Shown here in pieces: positions 63,383 through 64,000 of a DNA stretch of 64,000 nucleotides. Numbering within the stretch: position 1 is the first letter of the stretch; the number at the start of each line of letters is the position of its first letter. The position numbers and the translations under genes are program-made. The DNA comes from Paragordius varius (Eukaryota > Nematomorpha): contig OZ176051.1 of assembly GCA_964247055.1 (NCBI GenBank), forward strand, positions 1,364,001 to 1,428,000, written 5' to 3'. The notes below the pieces were generated by a model. The model saw only the letters and a list, made by a program, of their open reading frames with translations, was not told the origin of the DNA and did not search any database.

Positions 63383-63792
63383 TCTATATATTTATAAAAC
63401 TGGAAAATGCTGGCTTTGTGATCTGGTACAGGAAAACCGGTAGACCCAATCAAATCCAAATATCGAAAAAATATAATCATTAGTCCCGACAAAGCTTCGC
63501 CCTTTTTTTGAAATAGGCCCCCAGTTCGGGCTTACCCCGTATGAAAAACAGGTTTTTTTGTAAACACAAGTCCACAAAAATCGTGTCTTTGAGACAATTT
63601 TCTGGAGAACGTGTTGGAACATTCAATTTCAATTATAATTTTTGTTTACTTATTTTCGATTGCGCCGAACATAGTCGAGTCACTTTTTTGATTTAGGCCC
63701 TCTTTTTACCCGCTACCCCCGTAAAATGCCATTCCCCCCCAGAATTCCGAAGGACTTCCTCGGGCTGCGTAGCAGCACGAGATTTACGCTAG
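63383..63792 (+). mobile_element. Short complete Helitron at the right edge
   Basis: It is preceded by GGTAA, starts TCTATATATTTATAAAAC, and ends with CTCGGGCTGCGTAGCAGC, ACGAG, ATTTACGCTAG, then T. About 410 bp, non-coding. Confidence 0.85.
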
Positions 63793-64000
63793 TATTATAA
63801 TAATATGTAAGGAATTTTTAAAACATCAAATCACTAAAATATAAATTTATTTTGTGTTGATTTTAAATTTGAGGTCGCTTTTGCGGAAGCCCTGAGCGAA
63901 AGGGCCATTAGCCTAAATTTGGAGTCTGATATTTATAGTTTCGTCACTGCGCGAATGGCCTTCATGAGCGACCGGTCCAAAACCCAATTTCATGAATAAT
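63793..64000. other. Unidentified, GC-richer end of window
   Basis: The first 80 bp are AT-rich. From about 63,868 the sequence is clearly GC-richer than anything around it (GCTTTTGCGGAAGCCCTGAG, GCGCGAATGGCC) and matches nothing else in the window. No long open frame is visible, and it may be the edge of another repeat. Confidence 0.4.

Overview
The window is AT-rich animal DNA, most likely from an arthropod. The genes have introns with GT/AG borders. The transposons are Helitrons, small TA-target MITEs and a LINE of a kind common in invertebrates. I cannot name the species.

The whole window is one tandem array. A three-gene cassette of about 9-11.5 kb is repeated six times: unit 1 about 1-10,900, unit 2 10,900-21,870, unit 3 21,880-31,120, unit 4 31,140-42,510, unit 5 42,530-52,920, unit 6 52,940 to the right edge. 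Each cassette holds (a) a nine-exon ADAMTS-like secreted zinc metalloprotease on the minus strand (genes A-F, left to right); (b) head to head with it, about 340 bp away, a small proline-rich PPPY-motif gene on the plus strand (P1-P6); and (c) a plus-strand gene of unknown family encoding about 184 aa (Q1-Q5), whose stop lies about 50 bp from the stop of the next unit's metalloprotease, tail to tail.

The metalloprotease has a signal peptide, a reprolysin-type catalytic domain (HEIGHLLGMKHD zinc site completed across an exon junction, Met-turn YIMD), a disintegrin-like region, a TSP1 repeat (WGHWGPW, CSKSCG), a Cys-rich domain, a spacer and two degenerate C-terminal TSP1-like repeats. It has no visible prodomain. 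It carries about 100 extra residues between the catalytic and disintegrin-like parts. Exon phases agree in every copy. D, E and F read as intact genes of 952-954 aa. A has a damaged splice acceptor and its last exon lies off the left edge. B has two frameshifts. C has a nonsense codon and has lost a splice acceptor.

Transposons landed in individual units and serve as markers. Empty sites in sister units prove several insertions: Helitrons between A and T, a MITE in the exon 6/exon 7 intron, and a LINE with 13-bp target duplications. The markers conflict (LINE in units 1 and 4; Helitron in 2 and 6; intronic MITE in 3-6; a different P-Q spacer in 2 and 3), so the array has been shuffled by unequal exchange or gene conversion and is not a simple tree. 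The right end (62.3-63.8 kb) is a pile of Helitron sequence, and the last 200 bp are unidentified.
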